Assembly (NCBI GenBank): GCA_000827265.1
Contig: KN834753.1
Coordinates: forward strand, 7,673 to 71,672
Reading direction: 5' to 3'
DNA from: Collybiopsis luxurians FD-317 M1
Lineage: Eukaryota > Basidiomycota > Agaricomycetes > Agaricales > Omphalotaceae
Length of the DNA: 64,000 bases
Made by a program: the position numbers and the translations under genes. Position 1 is the stretch's first letter. The number at the start of each line of letters is the position of its first letter. The notes below the pieces were generated by a model. That model was not told where the DNA came from, made no database searches, and saw only the letters and a list, made by a program, of their open reading frames with translations. Positions 1 to 10,887 of this stretch are shown one piece after another.

Positions 1-374
1 CCAAAATAAGTAATTTGAGTCATAGAGTGTAATAGTAACTAGTATTGGGTAGTTATTGCATCAACATGATTCACCATCATGAGAGAGTTCTCGCAGTTTA
101 TTGAGTCATTTGGGTTGGATGAGTCAATGGAATATGTGTGTGAATGACTCGGTCAAAATGACTAGTTGAGTCATTGACATGACTAGATTGACTACACAAT
201 GAATCAATGAAGTCATTGGATTAATGGCTTGTTTAAGTGCAAATAAGTAGTGCTACAAAAGATAAAAGGCCAATTTAGTAGTAGGTAATCTGTAGTATAT
301 TATAGGTAGTTCAAAATAAATTGAGGCAATGAATGCAGTTGTTAGGACATGTTCCTAACAGACACCAGGGGGAG
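1..374. other. Probable 3' internal end of a copia-like element
   Basis: This stretch has no open frame of note. It is rich in GAGTCA/TGACTC words (about 100-230) and ends in a purine-rich tract at 366-374 (CCAGGGGGAG), which directly abuts the LTR that follows. A polypurine tract touching a TG dinucleotide is the usual 3' LTR border of Ty1/copia elements. A near-palindrome, TGTTAGGACATGTTCCTAACA-like, lies at about 340-361. No reverse transcriptase or RNase H frame is visible in this piece. Confidence 0.4.
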
Positions 375-691
375 TGTCAGAAATGAGAGGTCAGATGCAT
401 AGGATGCATAGGAGCACATGGTTGTGCACTGGGGTGTCCTGGTGTTTTGGACAGACTCCTGAAGACTGAAAGCCTCTGTACAGGTATCAAAGGGGGTTGC
501 AGAGTAATATCCTTTATCCTGATCTATTTTCCCCTTTACAATTTTACATATATATATTTCTACAAAAACAGTGCAACCCTCAGAACTTCTCTTTTGTTCT
601 GAGGGTATGTCCTTAGTTATATTTCTTGTTTGTCTTCTTACTAATTTATCCTGTAGTTATATGTGTACTTATGTAGGCTACAGTTCTAACA
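375..691 (+). mobile_element. Putative 3' LTR of a copia-type retrotransposon
   Basis: This 317-bp segment starts TGTCAGAA and ends TTCTAACA, imperfect inverted ends of the TG...CA type. It is preceded by a polypurine tract. It contains an AT-rich stretch at about 540-565 (acatatatatatt) and a CAGAAC/GTTCTGAG hairpin at 580-605. The matching 5' LTR lies outside the window, so the target duplication cannot be tested. The orientation is inferred from the polypurine tract. A solo LTR is possible if no internal region lies upstream. Confidence 0.55.
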
Positions 692-1768
692 AATCGTGAC
701 TGGCCAAATGTACTCCCGAGTCTATTTTCAGGCTGTGGCTGTGCCAAATAAACAATTTTCTAGGCTCACAAACCTGCCACAAACTGAATAGTACTAATAA
801 CATTGCCAAGCTAGAGTTGAATTTGTGACATGCAGATATCATCTATACCTTGAAAATGCTCAGAAAACTGCTTGCTTCAGTAATATTGCGGAATTCAGAT
901 TCTTGAATGGCTCTAACGGCGGCGCGCCAAGCCGGTTTCTATTTTTAGCTTAGCCAAGCAGACCCAAAGCTCAAGCCAAATGAAGCCGAGCCTTGGGCCT
1001 AAAAGCCTGCACAAAGGGCTGGATTTTTTGGTTCAAAGTAGGTTCTTGGACCTGACCAGGGTATTCAATGATATATGTGGGCACTGTCAATTTTAATCAA
1101 AATGTAGTAAGGCCAGGGCCCAGCACTGATGGAGTGCAGATGCTGTGGAAGCCTAAGTGCCGGTATCTCAGTGCTTCATGACATTATTGTGTCATGCAGG
1201 TATCATGATTTTGCCCTGAGGCTGCTTCAGTTTACTATCTGAAACTATTTACTTTTCTTCAAAATTCCACTCATTTTGTGCCTCAGAACATCTCGGTAAC
1301 TTTGAACTAAGCTGGAAAACCCAGTTCAAATGAAATCTCTGACCACTGAACCAGAACCTTTGGACCTGAACTTGAGCTTCAGCCTCAGGTCCTGAGGTGT
1401 TCAGGTTCAAGGTTCAGGTTTGAAGTTTGGTGAAAAAGGCAGGTTTGTGGACCAAACTGAACCAAGGCAACACTGATATGGAAGATAGGAGAGTGTAATT
1501 TTTATTGGGATAATATGGCAGACATTCAATTATTCTTTGGTGTAGGGCTAACTGGTGACTGACCTTCCCCATGAGGACATTATACTTCTTCATTTGCAGG
1601 GATTGTTCAGAAAATTTTTAAATCAGGATGCTTCTTGCTCATTGTGCACCGCACTTCGACAATGCTGGACAGTTCTTCTTATCATAAAACAGCAGTACAC
1701 ATAGAATTTTACTAGTAATACACATTTTCCTCGGTAAGCAACTAAAGCAGTAATCAATTGATACCCAA
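692..1768. other. Gene-free stretch with degenerate direct repeats
   Basis: No coding frame is supported. Two zones (about 945-1060 and 1310-1450) are built from short words such as AAGCC, TTGGACCTGA and AGGTTCAAGGTTCAGGTTT on alternating strands. These resemble the low-complexity subterminal repeats of fungal DNA transposons, but no clear ends or target duplication were found. The last 200 bases are presumably the 3' flank of the dehydrogenase gene. Confidence 0.4.
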
Positions 1769-3956
1769 TCAAAGCCCACCAAACGAAATGAGCTTCTCAT
1801 TCATATACTCATCAATCCCATGCGGTCCACCCTCTCTCCCCAACCCACTCTCCTTAATCCCCCCAAACGGAATCGACGCCTGACTGATCAACCCCGTGTT
1901 CACCCCAACCATACCCACCTCCAACTTCTCCGCAACCCTCCACACCCTTCCGATATCCCTCGAGAAGAAATACCCGGCGAGCCCAACATCGATGCCATTC
2001 GCCATCTTGATGACTTCTTCCTCAGTGTCGAATTTGACGAGCGCAGCGAGGGGACCGAATGTTTCTTCGTTGTTGATGAGTGCGTCGGAGGCGACGTCGG
2101 AGAGGACGGTGGGTTGGAAAAAGTTAGTGTTTTCAACAACTTTGCCGCCGACGAGGACTTGGGCGCCTTTAGTGATGGCGTCTTCGACGTGTCGGGTCAC
2201 TTTGGCTGTGGCTCGGGAGTGGATGAGGGGGCCGTGGGTCCTGGGTATAGTAAGCGAGTGTTAATCAGCGAAATCGAAGGGATACGTTGTGATGTATGAT
2301 GCATGAACTCACGTAGACTCGTCCAATCCATTTCCGACCTTGAACGCAGCAACCTTTTCAGCCAGACGAGAAGCAAATTCAGCGTACACGGACGAATGAA
2401 CGTAAATCCTGTTAGCGCAAACGCAAGTCTGTCCACTTCCTCTGAATTTACAGATGATAGCATTGGTAACGGCTTCGTCCATGTTGGCATCATCAAACAC
2501 GATGAACGGGGCGTTTCCTCCAGCCTCGAGAGATACCCTGTCAAAAAAAAAACCAATTGTGCGTAAGCGCTTACTCCGATTCCATCGCTATAGGAGGAGA
2601 ATACGAAAAAGATACTGACTTTTTGAGAGTAGAAGCAGCCATTCCAGCGAGCAGTTTAGCGACAGCCGTCGACCCGGTAAACGTAACCTTCTTTACTATC
2701 GGGCTCTCACACATCTCCTTTCCGACTACCGTCACGTTTTTCTCGGTAGTGACCATGTTGATGACACCGTCTGGGACACCAGCGCGATGGGCAAGCTGTG
2801 ATGATCGTTAGATTATGACGAGAACTGAAAATTACGCTGCACGTACCTCGGCTAGTGCTAGAGCAGAAAAGGGTGTCTCGGGCGGAGGCTTGATGACGGT
2901 CGTGCATCCTGCAGCAAGAGCGGCACCAAGTTTGCGAGTGATCATTGCAGAGGGGAAATTCCAAGGCGTGAAAATCGACCTGTTGGGTACGTATGATAAG
3001 AACAAGTAGATAAAATCAGATATGTATACCTACACGACGCCTAAGGAATATCGGCTCAGTATGGCAGCGAGTGTGCGGAATTGGGAGGTACATACCAACA
3101 GGTTGCTTGATGACAACGTTTCGAACGTTTTTGAAAGCTGAAGGGATTTGTTCGCCATATGTACGAACAGCTTCCTCGGCTAAGATTCGGTGTCAGTATA
3201 GACCGAGGAGAACGCTGAATGGCGAGTTACTAACCGTACCACTGTGAACAACGGTGACAAAAATCAGACGATCGAACGTGTGGAAGACATAGAAGGACAT
3301 TTACCTCAATGAACGATGCACTGTAAATGTTTTCACCCTATATGGCAAGAAAGTCAGGACAAGGAGCGGAAGGCGGACCAAGGCGGAATGCAGCAATACA
3401 AACCTTGCCTTCCGTCAGCGTTTTACCGTTTTCCAGGGTCTATAGACGAGAATTGTTAGATAAGAGATGATGTCAACGATAGGGTTTCTTACAATGAGTC
3501 TACCCAAGTCGTCATGATGTTCGTGCATTAGCTTGAAGAATTTCATGAGTATATCATGACGTTCCTGGCGTGTTACGTATTGTCAGCGCAAGCCATGAGG
3601 CTGGAGATATAGACGGACCTTTGCGGTCGTCGCAGACCACGCAGGGAGGGCAGCAGCAGCAGCGTCGATAGCCTCCTTCGCTTCTGCAAGACCCATCTCG
3701 GGTACAGTGCCCAGCTCTTCATTCGTAGCGGGATCTATAAGGCGACGGTTGAAATTCGAGTTTGAATCATCGAGTAACGCTATACACACTCCGAACAACA
3801 ATTTTTGCGCCATCTTTTGCGTCCAACCACTTGCCGTTGATTAGACCTTGGAATTTGATGAGTGAAGGATCTTTCAAACCAAACTATGATCCTTTGAGGA
3901 CAATCAACGTCAGAAAATGCTCAGAGACGCACCGATGCGGCTTGAGAGCTGGCCAT
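1769..3956 (-). CDS. UGA2: Succinate-semialdehyde dehydrogenase (GABA shunt)
   Basis: This is an NAD(P)+-dependent oxidoreductase of the aldehyde dehydrogenase superfamily, predicted to oxidise succinate semialdehyde to succinate in GABA catabolism. The start (MASSQAAS) is at 3956 and the TGA stop at 1769-1771. About eleven exons were read. The first introns are at 3884-3932, 3735-3789 and 3565-3618; the second uses a GTGTGT donor and gives [12 protein letters not shown] across the join. Visible landmarks are [10 protein letters not shown], the cofactor-binding [21 protein letters not shown] with the general-base Glu, [12 protein letters not shown] with the catalytic Cys, ETFGPLA and the C-terminal [17 protein letters not shown] typical of SSADH. 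The length is about 500 residues, normal for the family. It is divergent from NOP13 with only about 190 bp between the two starts, so the promoters probably overlap. A mitochondrial presequence is not evident. Confidence 0.9.
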
Positions 3957-4143
3957 TCTGTGTCGCGTAGATATGGAGATGATTGACGGCTTTAGTAAGG
4001 AAGAGAGGCGATGGGAGAACATTTCAAGTGAGAGCCCCGTTTGCCGTTCTGCTTGTAAAGCAAAGCTCACGAGTTCAAAGAAACTGTAATGACGCAAATA
4101 TTTTAGTTCAGCGGCCCGCTCGCTTTACTGAATTGCTTATTCC

Positions 4144-5696
4144 ATGTCTTCTTCACCAGAACCTTCATCTCCAAAAGACATCCATTCCGGCTCAGAATCC
4201 GAGTCTGAATCAGAACAAGAACAGGATACTCCAGCTTTATCTCATGCAGCAAAACGACGACAGAAAAAGAAGGAAAAATTAGCCGCACGAAATGGAGCCG
4301 CTGCTCCTCCTGCTAAAAAACGAAAATTGGATGATGGAAAAGCAGCAGCTATAGTAGATTCAACTAAACCGCGACAAAACTCTGTTTGGGTAGGAAATTT
4401 ATCATTTCGAACGACCGCTGAAGCCCTGCGCGGCTTTTTCGATGGGGTTGGTGAGATTACGCGGATAAATATGCCCATGAAGGCTGCATTCAAGCCAAAT
4501 ATGCCTCCAGAAAATAGAGGGTGAGTCAGACGTTTGTTTTGCGCCGAATGCAAGTTAAACTTCAATGTTTCTACATAGATTCGCCTATGTCGACTTTGCT
4601 ACGCCAGATGCAAAAACTGTAGCAATCACCCTTTCCGAGAGACCGTTACTCGGTCGAAAATTGTTAATAAAAGATGGTTGGAAAATTTTTTCTACCTTTG
4701 CTGTCCGCTTGAAGCTGATTTCATCTCCAGGCGACGATTATGCAGGAAGACCTGTGGCAGCAGCTAACGTCGAAGCATCTTCCGGCGGAAAGACCCATTC
4801 AAAAACCGCACTCAAAATCCTCAAAGCTCAGAAACAACCCCCAGCCCCTACGCTCTTCCTAGGCAACCTGCCGTTTGAGACTACGGAAGACGACATCCGA
4901 GGGTTACTCAATGCACATAAGGAAAAGAAGAACAAATCATCCTCGTCTCGAAAAAGAAAAGCAGAGGAAGAGGGGGAGGGGGAGGATGAAGATGTGGACC
5001 CCAAGGTAAATGCGGATTCCGAAGAAGATTGGATACGAAGGATACGATTGGGTACCTTCGAAGATAGTGGGCTATGTAAAGGGTGCGGTTCAATTTATAT
5101 AACTTTCTTCTTTGACCATCTAAATCATTTCATTCTCTAGCTTCGGATTTGTCGATTTTTCGAGCATCGAGAATGCCACCTCCGCTCTCATCAACCCCAA
5201 AAATCATCACCTGAATGGTCGAAACCTCGTCGTTGAATACGCCTCCGCCGACGCCGTCAAACGAGGACCTAACAAGCCTAAAACCAATGCAAATGCCGCC
5301 GGAGGAGATCCATCAACTGCCGGGGGAGATTCCCCCAAGAAAAAGTCAGCATCAGGAGGTGGCAAGTTCCAACACAACGATAAGCGAAAACTCTCCGACC
5401 GCCGTACCACTGACCATGCACGCGAGGATTCGAAAGATTCGAGGAGCCATCGGAGCCGGCCTGGTGATGGAGGAGATGGAGACGGAGGTGAAGATGATAG
5501 ATCTACAGACAAAAAGTCCAGTGGTCGTGTATCAGATAGAAAGGCTGTTTCGGAAGAAGGCGCTCTTCCTCCACCCAGACATAGCAAAGGACCTCGAAAT
5601 AGGCCTAAACCTGGAGCCGCCCTTGCCCAGGCGAAACGCCAGTCTGCTGCGATCGTGACCGATCTTGGTGCTGAAAAGAAGAAGATTGTTTTTTAG
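4144..5696 (+). CDS. NOP13: Nucleolar RNA-binding protein Nop13 (two RRMs)
   Basis: Four exons were read. The introns begin after PPENRG (GTGAGT), after LLIKDG (GTTGGA) and after GLCKG (GTGCGG). The protein has a Ser/Glu-rich acidic N-terminus, a basic stretch (AAKRRQKKKEKLAARN), RRM1 with RNP2 VWVGNLSF and RNP1 FAYVDF, then RRM2 with LFLGNLPF and FGFVDF. A charged insert (KKNKSSSSRKRKAEEEGEGEDED) lies inside RRM2. The motif IRLGTFEDSGLCKGFGFVDF-like is characteristic of fungal Nop13 rather than Nop12. The tail is Gly/Lys/Arg-rich and ends KKKIVF. In yeast this family is nucleolar and associated with pre-60S or pre-rRNA particles; that role is inferred here. The last ~120 bp of the gene recur as a degenerate copy near 12.9 kb. 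Confidence 0.87.
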
Positions 5697-6480
5697 ATGG
5701 GTCTCTCGGGTTCTTGGCTAAGTTAGTTGTCATGCCATTTTATCACTACGTCGATTGAACAATCATCATCTCTCTCTGTATTCAGACAAATTCGAAATGA
5801 GTGAGCCCGCAACAAGTCCAAAGTGGACGTGTCATTGCTAGCAGTTGAACGGTCAAGGTCTCGGTGCTTCTGTGCAGTATGACTTTCCAATCAAATCCCG
5901 TAAGGAACTTTGACACCTATGTGCTGTAAGAAAGATCTTATACTGCGTAACGGTGTCCTCCGCGGCTTCCTAATTTTGAGGTCATAACGCATAACAATAG
6001 TTTAGTTTCTAACTTTTGACCCTTACATAAGAAAAACCGTAAATTTTGTGCTTTTATATACTGAATCTTCATTACTTAAGTCTACAGTACCAATGGAAAG
6101 CATTAGAGTAGCCGTCGGAGTACCATCTTGGTCATAAGATCAAACATCTTCCATCTGACTTACAGGCCTAAATAGACCATTTTCTCTGCATTCAACAGCA
6201 ACTGCAGCATACGCAAATTGTCCAGAGTCTGCTACTAATGTCCAATCCACTAACCTCTTTGATGATTGAGCTGAGTGGAATATTAGAGTCATCGTTGGCT
6301 TCATTATTTCCATCTACTTCTTCCTTATGAAGCTGAGCTTCCATTGTGTAAAAAAAATCATCACCAATTTTGCTGACTCATATTGCTCCCTCGAAGGGGA
6401 TGCTCCTGCTCATGAATTCACTCATTTTAAGGTAGAAAAGAAAGGATGATATCGCTGAAAATGTCATGATGCATGGAAGG
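5697..6480. other. Gene-free stretch
   Basis: This is the 3' flank of NOP13 followed by AT-rich DNA. No reading frame, RNA gene or clear repeat structure was recognised. Confidence 0.5.
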
Positions 6481-6672
6481 GTAACATGGAGAGACCGGGT
6501 GAGCCGGGTTGAGCCGGGTGCCTAATCCGGGTTGGGTCGGGTTCAGACTTGGCAACCCGGCACCCGGGTACTCACCCGACTGACTGGAAAAATTATATGA
6601 TATCTGACATTTACTCAATATTTTTGCTTCAATATTACTTTATATCACAAGAACACAAGAGTCTGACCCTTA

Positions 6673-8127
6673 CTATCAATATCCCAGAGTTGCAACCGAA
6701 AATGTCGGTATACAGAAACTTTGTCAATTCTTCACGTTTGGCCACAGAATGTTAGGAAAAATAAATACATGCCTTAAACTTTGATATGACCAAGTTTGGG
6801 GATTTTAGAGGCTCTCAAAGTGTAGCCAATAGGAAGCCGGTTTGAGCTTAGAAAATGGCGGGAGTTGCAATCGTGACAGATTGTGACAGGTGCCCGGCAG
6901 CGTCGACGTCCCACCTTACTGAGAGTTGCAACTTTTGCGACAAAGCGAGAACAGTGACTCTGTGCTTATTTTACAACACAAAGTTGTAATTTCAGTGATT
7001 TACATACATTTCATGGTATCGAAATAGCAATTTGAAAGCGAGCAACAGCAAATTTGGTTCTACGGAGCAAGCAACAGCGAAGTCAGTTCTATGTAAGTGC
7101 ATATACGAATATGTTCTTCGTGTCAACCTGCTTCTGTAGAAGCTCAAAGTGAGCTTTAACAGCTGCGTAATTGAAACATTTGGCGCATTTTGGATCGAGT
7201 CCGTTTGGACGAGTGGAAAGAAGGTCAGAGTGGCGCTCGAGAAAGCATTTCACCCATTTGCGTTTGGGATTCCTGCCACAGAGATCCTTCACCTTGGGAG
7301 CAATGCTGTGCTTTGAAAGGGGATGCGCAGTTGCAGCGAGGAACTTGCACCATTCAACAAGCGCGACTTCCTGTACCGGAGTGAGAAGCTGCTGCTTGAC
7401 ATGAGCATTCCGAGGGCATTTGGTTTTGCCATCTTTTTTTGGCGATGAATGGTGTCAGATTGCGATTCTATTCCAAGCTCTTTCGCAGCGTGAACTGGAT
7501 TCTTGTATGTGCCATCGCGTATACCCTGTACGGCCCTCTGAATTAACTCCTCTTTCTCCACAGCTTTCTGCGCCTTTGTCTTCTTCGCCATGTCCCAGAT
7601 TAAGAAAAGAGGTAGAATAAATTAAGTAAAAGAGTGTTCCGGCCCAGCGCGAAACACCACCCCGAAAGGACCAGCTGCAAAGGGTGATGGTGAACGCGGA
7701 AGCGAAGAGCCAATTGGTTGCATATCGGCATCAAACACCTGTCCAGCGGAGTTTGAAATTGGTCACGCTCGTTTGCACCTCCTTCAAAATTGCTTTCTCA
7801 AACAACTCACAACTCAATTTGTCCCCAATAAAAGGTGATATTCTATTTATATATAGATATAGATGGATGTAGTAAATTTTGGTGGCCATACAAAAATTCC
7901 TCGCTTCTCTAAAATCAAGAAGTAGAGTTGCAACTCAAAATCAGCACTGTTTTCGATATTGTCAAAAATCCTGAATATTTTATTTTTCGTTAACTCTTTT
8001 AAAAAGTTGATAGACCTCTTGCATACATATATAAGAGCTTAGATTAAAAATTTGAAGAATAACAGATAAAAACTGCGCTCAAACGAAAGGATTTATTTGC
8101 CCGATTGCAACTCTGGGACATTGATAG
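6673..8127. mobile_element. Tc1/pogo-type DNA transposon, degraded (element A)
   Basis: The element is 1455 bp and is flanked by TA on both sides (6671-6672 and 8128-8129). Its termini are inverted: the left end reads CTATCAATATCCCAGAGTTG, and the reverse complement of the right end reads CTATCAATGTCCCAGAGTTG. TA target duplication, about 24-bp terminal inverted repeats and an internal pogo/Tc5-like transposase remnant together place it in the Tc1/mariner/pogo superfamily. Subterminal words (GACCAAGTTTGGGGATTTT, AAATGGCGGGAGTTGCAA near the left; AATATTCAGGATTTTTG near the right) recur in the shorter element at 8859-9399 in the opposite orientation. Confidence 0.78.
7089..7591 (-). pseudogene. 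Transposase N-terminal relic (HTH_psq plus CENP-B/Tc5-type HTH)
   Basis: The 5' part starts MAKKTKAQKAVEKEELIQRA and contains VHAAKELGIESQSD, a psq-type helix-turn-helix. After a frame change near 7440-7470 the reading continues as QQLLTPVQEVALVEWCKFL, HPLSKHSIAPKVKDLC, KWVKCFLERHSDLL, RPNGLDPKCAKCFN and HFELLQKQVDTKNIF, which follows the DNA-binding region of pogo/Tigger-like transposases closely. It ends where the DDE catalytic domain should begin, so no catalytic acid is present. The relic is broken by the frameshift and by loss of the C-terminal two thirds. It lies inside element A in reverse orientation. Confidence 0.75.
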
Positions 8128-8405
8128 TATTTTGATTGTTGACAGTCCACAGAGGCCTGCAATAATTAGTTAATGTATGCTGTTGTGAACTGTCCACAAT
8201 AAAATCGCTGCCCATGTCATTGATTAGTGTACTAATACTGTAGAATTCACCATTTCTAATATTACAAAGTGAGTGAGATGTTATTTAACTTACTCTTATG
8301 CTGACCCGGCACTGTGCTGCTGGGTACCCGGACCCGACTACTCGGGTACGGGTTTAATGTCGGGTCCGGGTCAGGTCAGCATTTTTGGTACCCGACCCGA
8401 GCCGG

Positions 8406-8856
8406 GATCCACACCAGGTGAGGTTGCGAGCACAGACCTGCCTAATTTAGGGGTCTGTAATGCAGATGCGTTTGAACCGTTGCTAACAGTAAAGGTATTC
8501 GAGTGGTTGTTTAACAGACTGTATACGAGACGGTGGCTTTGGCGATTTGGGGAGTCGTGATTTCGTCGGATGGGACTTGCTAGAATGTATGGCACCTTCT
8601 TTTCCTACCATATAAGGTATAATACGCGATTATCGCCAAAATAGCCTTTCAAGCTGTCAAATGATACCAGGATATTAAACCTGATAAGTATTGGGTCAAG
8701 CGGTAGTTGAGACTGGAGTCTGGCAGGCTACGCTACCGTGAATTCGGATCAGATGGCAGGACATTTCTGGGCTCTTGGCAGGACATTTCTGAGCCCTTCT
8801 GTCGAGTGCATGGAGGTACCTGGGCCTGATCCTTAACAGGCCACTTTATATTAAGG
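8406..8856. other. Gene-free stretch with a short tandem repeat
   Basis: No gene was recognised. A short direct repeat occurs at about 8752-8800, where ggcaggacatttctg appears twice separated by gggctctt. Confidence 0.4.
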
Positions 8857-8858
8857 TA

Positions 8859-9399
8859 CTATCAATGTTGTCAATGTCCCAGAGTTGCAATCGGCCAGCA
8901 AATTGCTTCGTTTCGGCTCATTTCGTTCAGGCTTCCCTTTAAAACTTTCTAGCAAGTACTTTTGATATGATTTGGCAGTACATATACCAGTTTTGAGAGC
9001 AATATGCATGCAGGAAAATATTCAGGATTTTTGTTAGTGACAAAAACTGACCCTCAGCTCTACTTATAAGCGGAAAGGGCAAACAGTGGTGGAATTGGCC
9101 TGGGACTTACTGATACGACATGGATCTTATGAACCTATTCAGAGTCAATTTTACTGCTCCGGTAAGCTTGGCATGAGGTAACCACTTGGAATGAGCAGGT
9201 AGCGTACAAGATGCCGTCTGCGTCGGAACCGGGTTGCAACTCCTGCCATTTTCTAACCTCCAATTGGCTTTGCACGGGCTTTGCATCGAGCTCTTCCAAA
9301 ATCCTCAAACTTGGTCACAAGTTTGAGGGGCATGCAATGAGTACTTAAAAAGCTTTCCATATACTGGCATTTTCGGTTGCAGCTCCAGAGCGTCGATAG
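8859..9399. mobile_element. Short non-autonomous derivative of element A (MITE-like, element B)
   Basis: The element is 541 bp and TA-flanked (8857-8858 and 9400-9401). Its left end CTATCAATGTTGTCAATGTC leads into CCCAGAGTTGCAATCGGC, matching the right end of element A. Its right end, reverse-complemented, reads CTATCGACGCTCTGGAGCTG then CAACCGAAAATG, matching A's left end. Internal blocks are shared with A (GACCAAGTTTG-GGATTTT, TTAGAAAATGGC-GGAGTTGCAA, ATATTCAGGATTTTTGT). No transposase sequence remains, so it looks like an internal-deletion derivative mobilised in trans. Confidence 0.75.
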
Positions 9400-9401
9400 T
9401 A

Positions 9402-9796
9402 CATGTATTACTGTACATTGTAATGCAAATCCAGGTACTTAATGTCACATGCCATCTCCTTGATTTTATCTCAGCCAGCAACTTTTATGCAAAACAGTAC
9501 TGGGTGGTTGCTCAACAGGATATTATTAAGAACCGCCCAGTACCGTTTTGCACCAAGATCGCTGGAAGCTGCGACAAAACCAGAAATCTGTCACCCATAC
9601 CTGCGTTACACGTACCTTAACAGTGTAATGTTATTGATGCAAATTGCAAATATGCCCCACTTTCATTGTAATTACATCACTAATTCAATTCAGTTATTGA
9701 ACCATTGAGTCACAGGGGCCCGTTACCAACGGCAAGAACTAATGATTGAGTGTATGGACAGTGTCGGATCAGCCAAAGGTCTATATATGGATTTGG
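9402..9796. other. Gene-free stretch
   Basis: Nothing recognisable was seen between the two mobile elements apart from AT-rich sequence. Confidence 0.5.
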
Positions 9797-9804
9797 GCTA
9801 CAAT

Positions 9805-10568
9805 AGGACCCCGGAAAACCCCCTACGAACTTAGTTCCGTGTCCCGGAAAATTTTTGAGATTTTGGGACCCAGGATAGGTCCATGTCCCGGAAATTTTGG
9901 CACTTTTGGCACCGACGTTTGACCCCCTTTGGCCCGGAAAATTGGGGAGTTTTGGAGGGGGTTTGATCCTGTTCCGGAGATTTTCAAGGTTTTGGAGGGT
10001 CTGGGCCCCGCCGAAGGAAAGCTCAGATACCAAGGTAGTACTACTAGTCCATGATTGAGCATAGAAAATGGCGCCGGCATCGACAACCGCTAAAATCTGA
10101 GGTGAAAATTTTGNNNNNNNNNNNNNNNNNNNNNNNNNNNNNNNNNNNNNNNNNNNNNNNNNNNNNNNNNNNNNNNNNNNNNNNNNNNNNNNNNNNNNNN
10201 NNNNNNNNNNNNNNNNNNNNNNNNNNNNNNNNNNNNNNNNNNNNNNNNNNNNNNNNNNNNNNNNNNNNNNNNNNNNNNNNNNNNNNNNNNNNNNNNNNNN
10301 NNNNNNNNNNNNNNNNNNNNNNNNNNNNNNNNNNNNNNNNNNNNNNNNNNNNNNNNNNNNNNNNNNNNNNNNNNNNNNNNNNNNNNNNNNNNNNNNNNNN
10401 NNNNNNNNNNNNNNNNNNNNNNNNNNNNNNNNNNNNNNNNNNNNNNNNNNNNNNNNNNNNNNNNNNNNNNNNNNNNNNNNNNNNNNNNNNNNNNNNNNNN
10501 NNNNNNNNNNNNNNNNNNNNNNNNNAAAAATCGCGGAACTAAGTTCGGAGGGGGTTTTCCGGGGTCCT
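9805..10568. mobile_element. hAT-like non-autonomous element spanning the assembly gap
   Basis: The element is flanked by a perfect 8-bp direct repeat GCTACAAT (9797-9804 and 10569-10576), the target-site duplication length of hAT elements. Its ends are inverted: the left reads AGGACCCCGGAAAACCCCC then TACGAACTTAGTTCCG, and the right end reverse-complemented reads AGGACCCCGGAAAACCCCC then TCCGAACTTAGTTCCG. The visible interior is built from CCCGGAAAATTT and TTTTGGGACC words. The middle 412 bases are N, so whether a transposase lies inside is unknown. A true size near 0.76 kb would make it non-autonomous. Confidence 0.8.
10114..10525. other. Assembly gap (run of N)
   Basis: There are 412 unresolved bases. 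The open frame running through them is an artefact. The gap falls between the inverted ends of the hAT-like element, which suggests its repeat content broke the assembly. Confidence 0.99.
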
Positions 10569-10576
10569 GCTACAAT

Positions 10577-10887
10577 GCGATTCGAAGTGAATTGACAGAA
10601 AACAAGTTAAGCGACAGAAGCGTCAATATTCTATATGATTAGGAAGGGGAAGATGAGAAACTGATTCGGCTATACTTATTACCGCGATAGGTGAAAACAT
10701 CCCGCGACAGCTCAAACAGCTCAAACAGTGCTTGAGCAGTGCTTGAGGCTCAAGCCCAGCGCTTGAACACTCAAGTCTGGCGCTTGAGCTGCTACACCAA
10801 ACACTTGAAGCAGGAATTGTTATCAAAGGACTGTGATTATAGGGATCGCTATTAAAGGGCAGCAATCATGAGCCGAGTCCTATAAAC
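10577..10887. repeat. CTCAAGC/GCTTGAG palindromic cluster
   Basis: Between about 10705 and 10810 the words GCTTGAG and CTCAAGC or CTCAAAC alternate many times on both strands, giving a potentially strongly folded segment. It lies directly upstream of the HeLo-like gene. Similar words occur in the 23-25 kb repeat array. Its role is unknown. Confidence 0.5.

Larger units (their letters stand above)
6486..8405. repeat. CCGGGT-rich inverted low-complexity blocks flanking a nested transposon
   Basis: Two GC-rich blocks, 6486-6590 and 8298-8405, are made of CCGGGT/ACCCGG words on both strands (for example gagccgggttgagccgggtg and tacccgacccgagccggg). They bracket the TA-flanked element at 6673-8127. 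Such blocks are typical subterminal repeats of fungal hAT-like elements, so the inner element may have landed inside an older one. No outer target duplication could be recognised. Confidence 0.35.

Noticed and set aside
1820..2299. Plus-strand open frame of 159 codons
   Set aside because: It is the reverse shadow of the conserved SSADH C-terminal exons.
10051..10542. Open frame running through the N run
   Set aside because: Its length is created by unresolved bases only.
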